Below, piece by piece: positions 63,722-64,000 of a stretch of 64,000 nucleotides of DNA. The notes under the pieces were generated by a model. That model saw only the letters and a list, made by a program, of their open reading frames with translations. It did not search any database and was not told where the DNA came from. Source of the DNA: Mycobacterium sp. SMC-2 (GTDB lineage: Bacteria; Actinomycetota; Actinomycetes; Mycobacteriales; Mycobacteriaceae). The stretch lies in the NCBI RefSeq assembly GCF_025263485.1, contig NZ_CP079863.1:2728001-2792000 (forward strand). The letters are read 5' to 3'. A program made the position numbers and the translations under genes. Every line of letters begins with the position of its first letter. Positions within the stretch are counted from its first letter, which is position 1.

Positions 63722-64000
63722 TCCCGGGCATGGGGCTGATCGCCGGTCGGCGGCGCCGGGTGTCCGGCGCCGCGAGCGACTGGGCGTACGCGGCCGGCTG
63801 GATGGCGGTGAGGGCGTTGCCGGAGTTCGCCGCGCGCGCCGCGTTCGAGGCCGGGGCGCGCTACGCGGCCCGCGGCGGCGGACCGGAGCAGCTGCGCAAG
63901 AACCTGGCCCGCGTCATCGGCGTCCCGCCCGCCGAGGTTTCCGACGACCTGATGCGGGCATCGCTGGAGTCCTATGCCCGCTACTGGCGGGAGGCGTTTC
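63718..64000 (+). CDS. Phosphatidylinositol mannoside acyltransferase (Rv2611c/PatA-like), 5' part
   Basis: The gene is cut by the window edge after about 94 codons. GTG 63718 overlaps the pgsA1 stop (GTGA). The visible part, DWAYAAGWMAVRALPEFAARAAFEAGARYAARGG and LRKNLARVIGVPP, then ESYARYWREAF, matches the N-terminus of lipid-A-type acyltransferases of the PIM acyltransferase kind. It would palmitoylate PIM1/PIM2 at the membrane. The catalytic HxxxxE lies beyond the edge. Confidence 0.9.
   Translation, partial: MIPGMGLIAGRRRRVSGAASDWAYAAGWMAVRALPEFAARAAFEAGARYAARGGGPEQLRKNLARVIGVPPAEVSDDLMRASLESYARYWREAF

Overview
The window is high-GC actinobacterial DNA and reads as a slow-growing Mycobacterium, probably close to the M. 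avium complex. The main reasons are a run of genes that I recognise as colinear, in reverse orientation, with M. tuberculosis Rv2611c-Rv2632c; an hspX gene; many mycobacterial paralogue families; and a minimal haem catalase of the kind described from M. avium subsp. paratuberculosis. Rv names are family recognitions from memory. No database search was run.

Layout. 1-2500: an autoregulated TetR gene with a membrane protein and a methyltransferase, then a decayed VOC/glyoxalase gene. 2480-6765: an Acg-type nitroreductase, a hemerythrin, and a divergent pair encoding a class II glutamine amidotransferase and an ATP-grasp ligase. 6830-17500: housekeeping and lipid genes, including a crotonase, FadD, SDR, mini-catalase, TauE, YbdK-type ligase, STAS protein, TetR, DedA and GDSL. 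17517-26326: aromatic catabolism. An IclR gene faces a Rieske dioxygenase (alpha, beta, 75-aa protein)-SDR-class II aldolase operon. Divergent from that operon are a membrane Rieske protein, a hemerythrin and pcaH-pcaG-pcaB. The gene set fits a phthalate-like substrate being converted to protocatechuate and then to the beta-ketoadipate pathway.

26314-51700 is a dormancy (DosR-type) supercluster. It starts after an EthR-like TetR gene. It holds a DUF1876 protein, a RafS-like ribosome hibernation factor, RtcB, archease and an Rv2629-like ribosome-associated protein. Next come a beta-propeller, PncB2, a long-chain acyl-CoA synthetase, a cAMP-type lysine acetyltransferase (Pat) and a flavodoxin. 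Then follow an ACP-FAAL-acyltransferase fusion, an Rv2627c-like hydrolase, two WS/DGAT wax/triacylglycerol synthases, a HAD-ATPase fusion, HspX, NrdZ and a Rip3-like protease. Many of its promoters carry DosR-like palindromes, repeatedly in pairs 21-23 bp apart. Genes that are scattered in M. tuberculosis (hspX, nrdZ, pncB2, rafS) are gathered here inside the conserved Rv2632c-Rv2625c backbone.

51707-64000: the backbone continues with Rv2622, Rv2621c, Rv2620c, Rv2619c, Rv2618, Rv2617c and Rv2616 homologues, and with thrS, a HIT protein, pgsA1 and the start of an acyltransferase cut by the window edge. fdxA, a nitronate monooxygenase, an aldo/keto reductase, a thioesterase and an MmgE/PrpD protein are interleaved. 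I saw no tRNA, rRNA, CRISPR array, insertion sequence or prophage.
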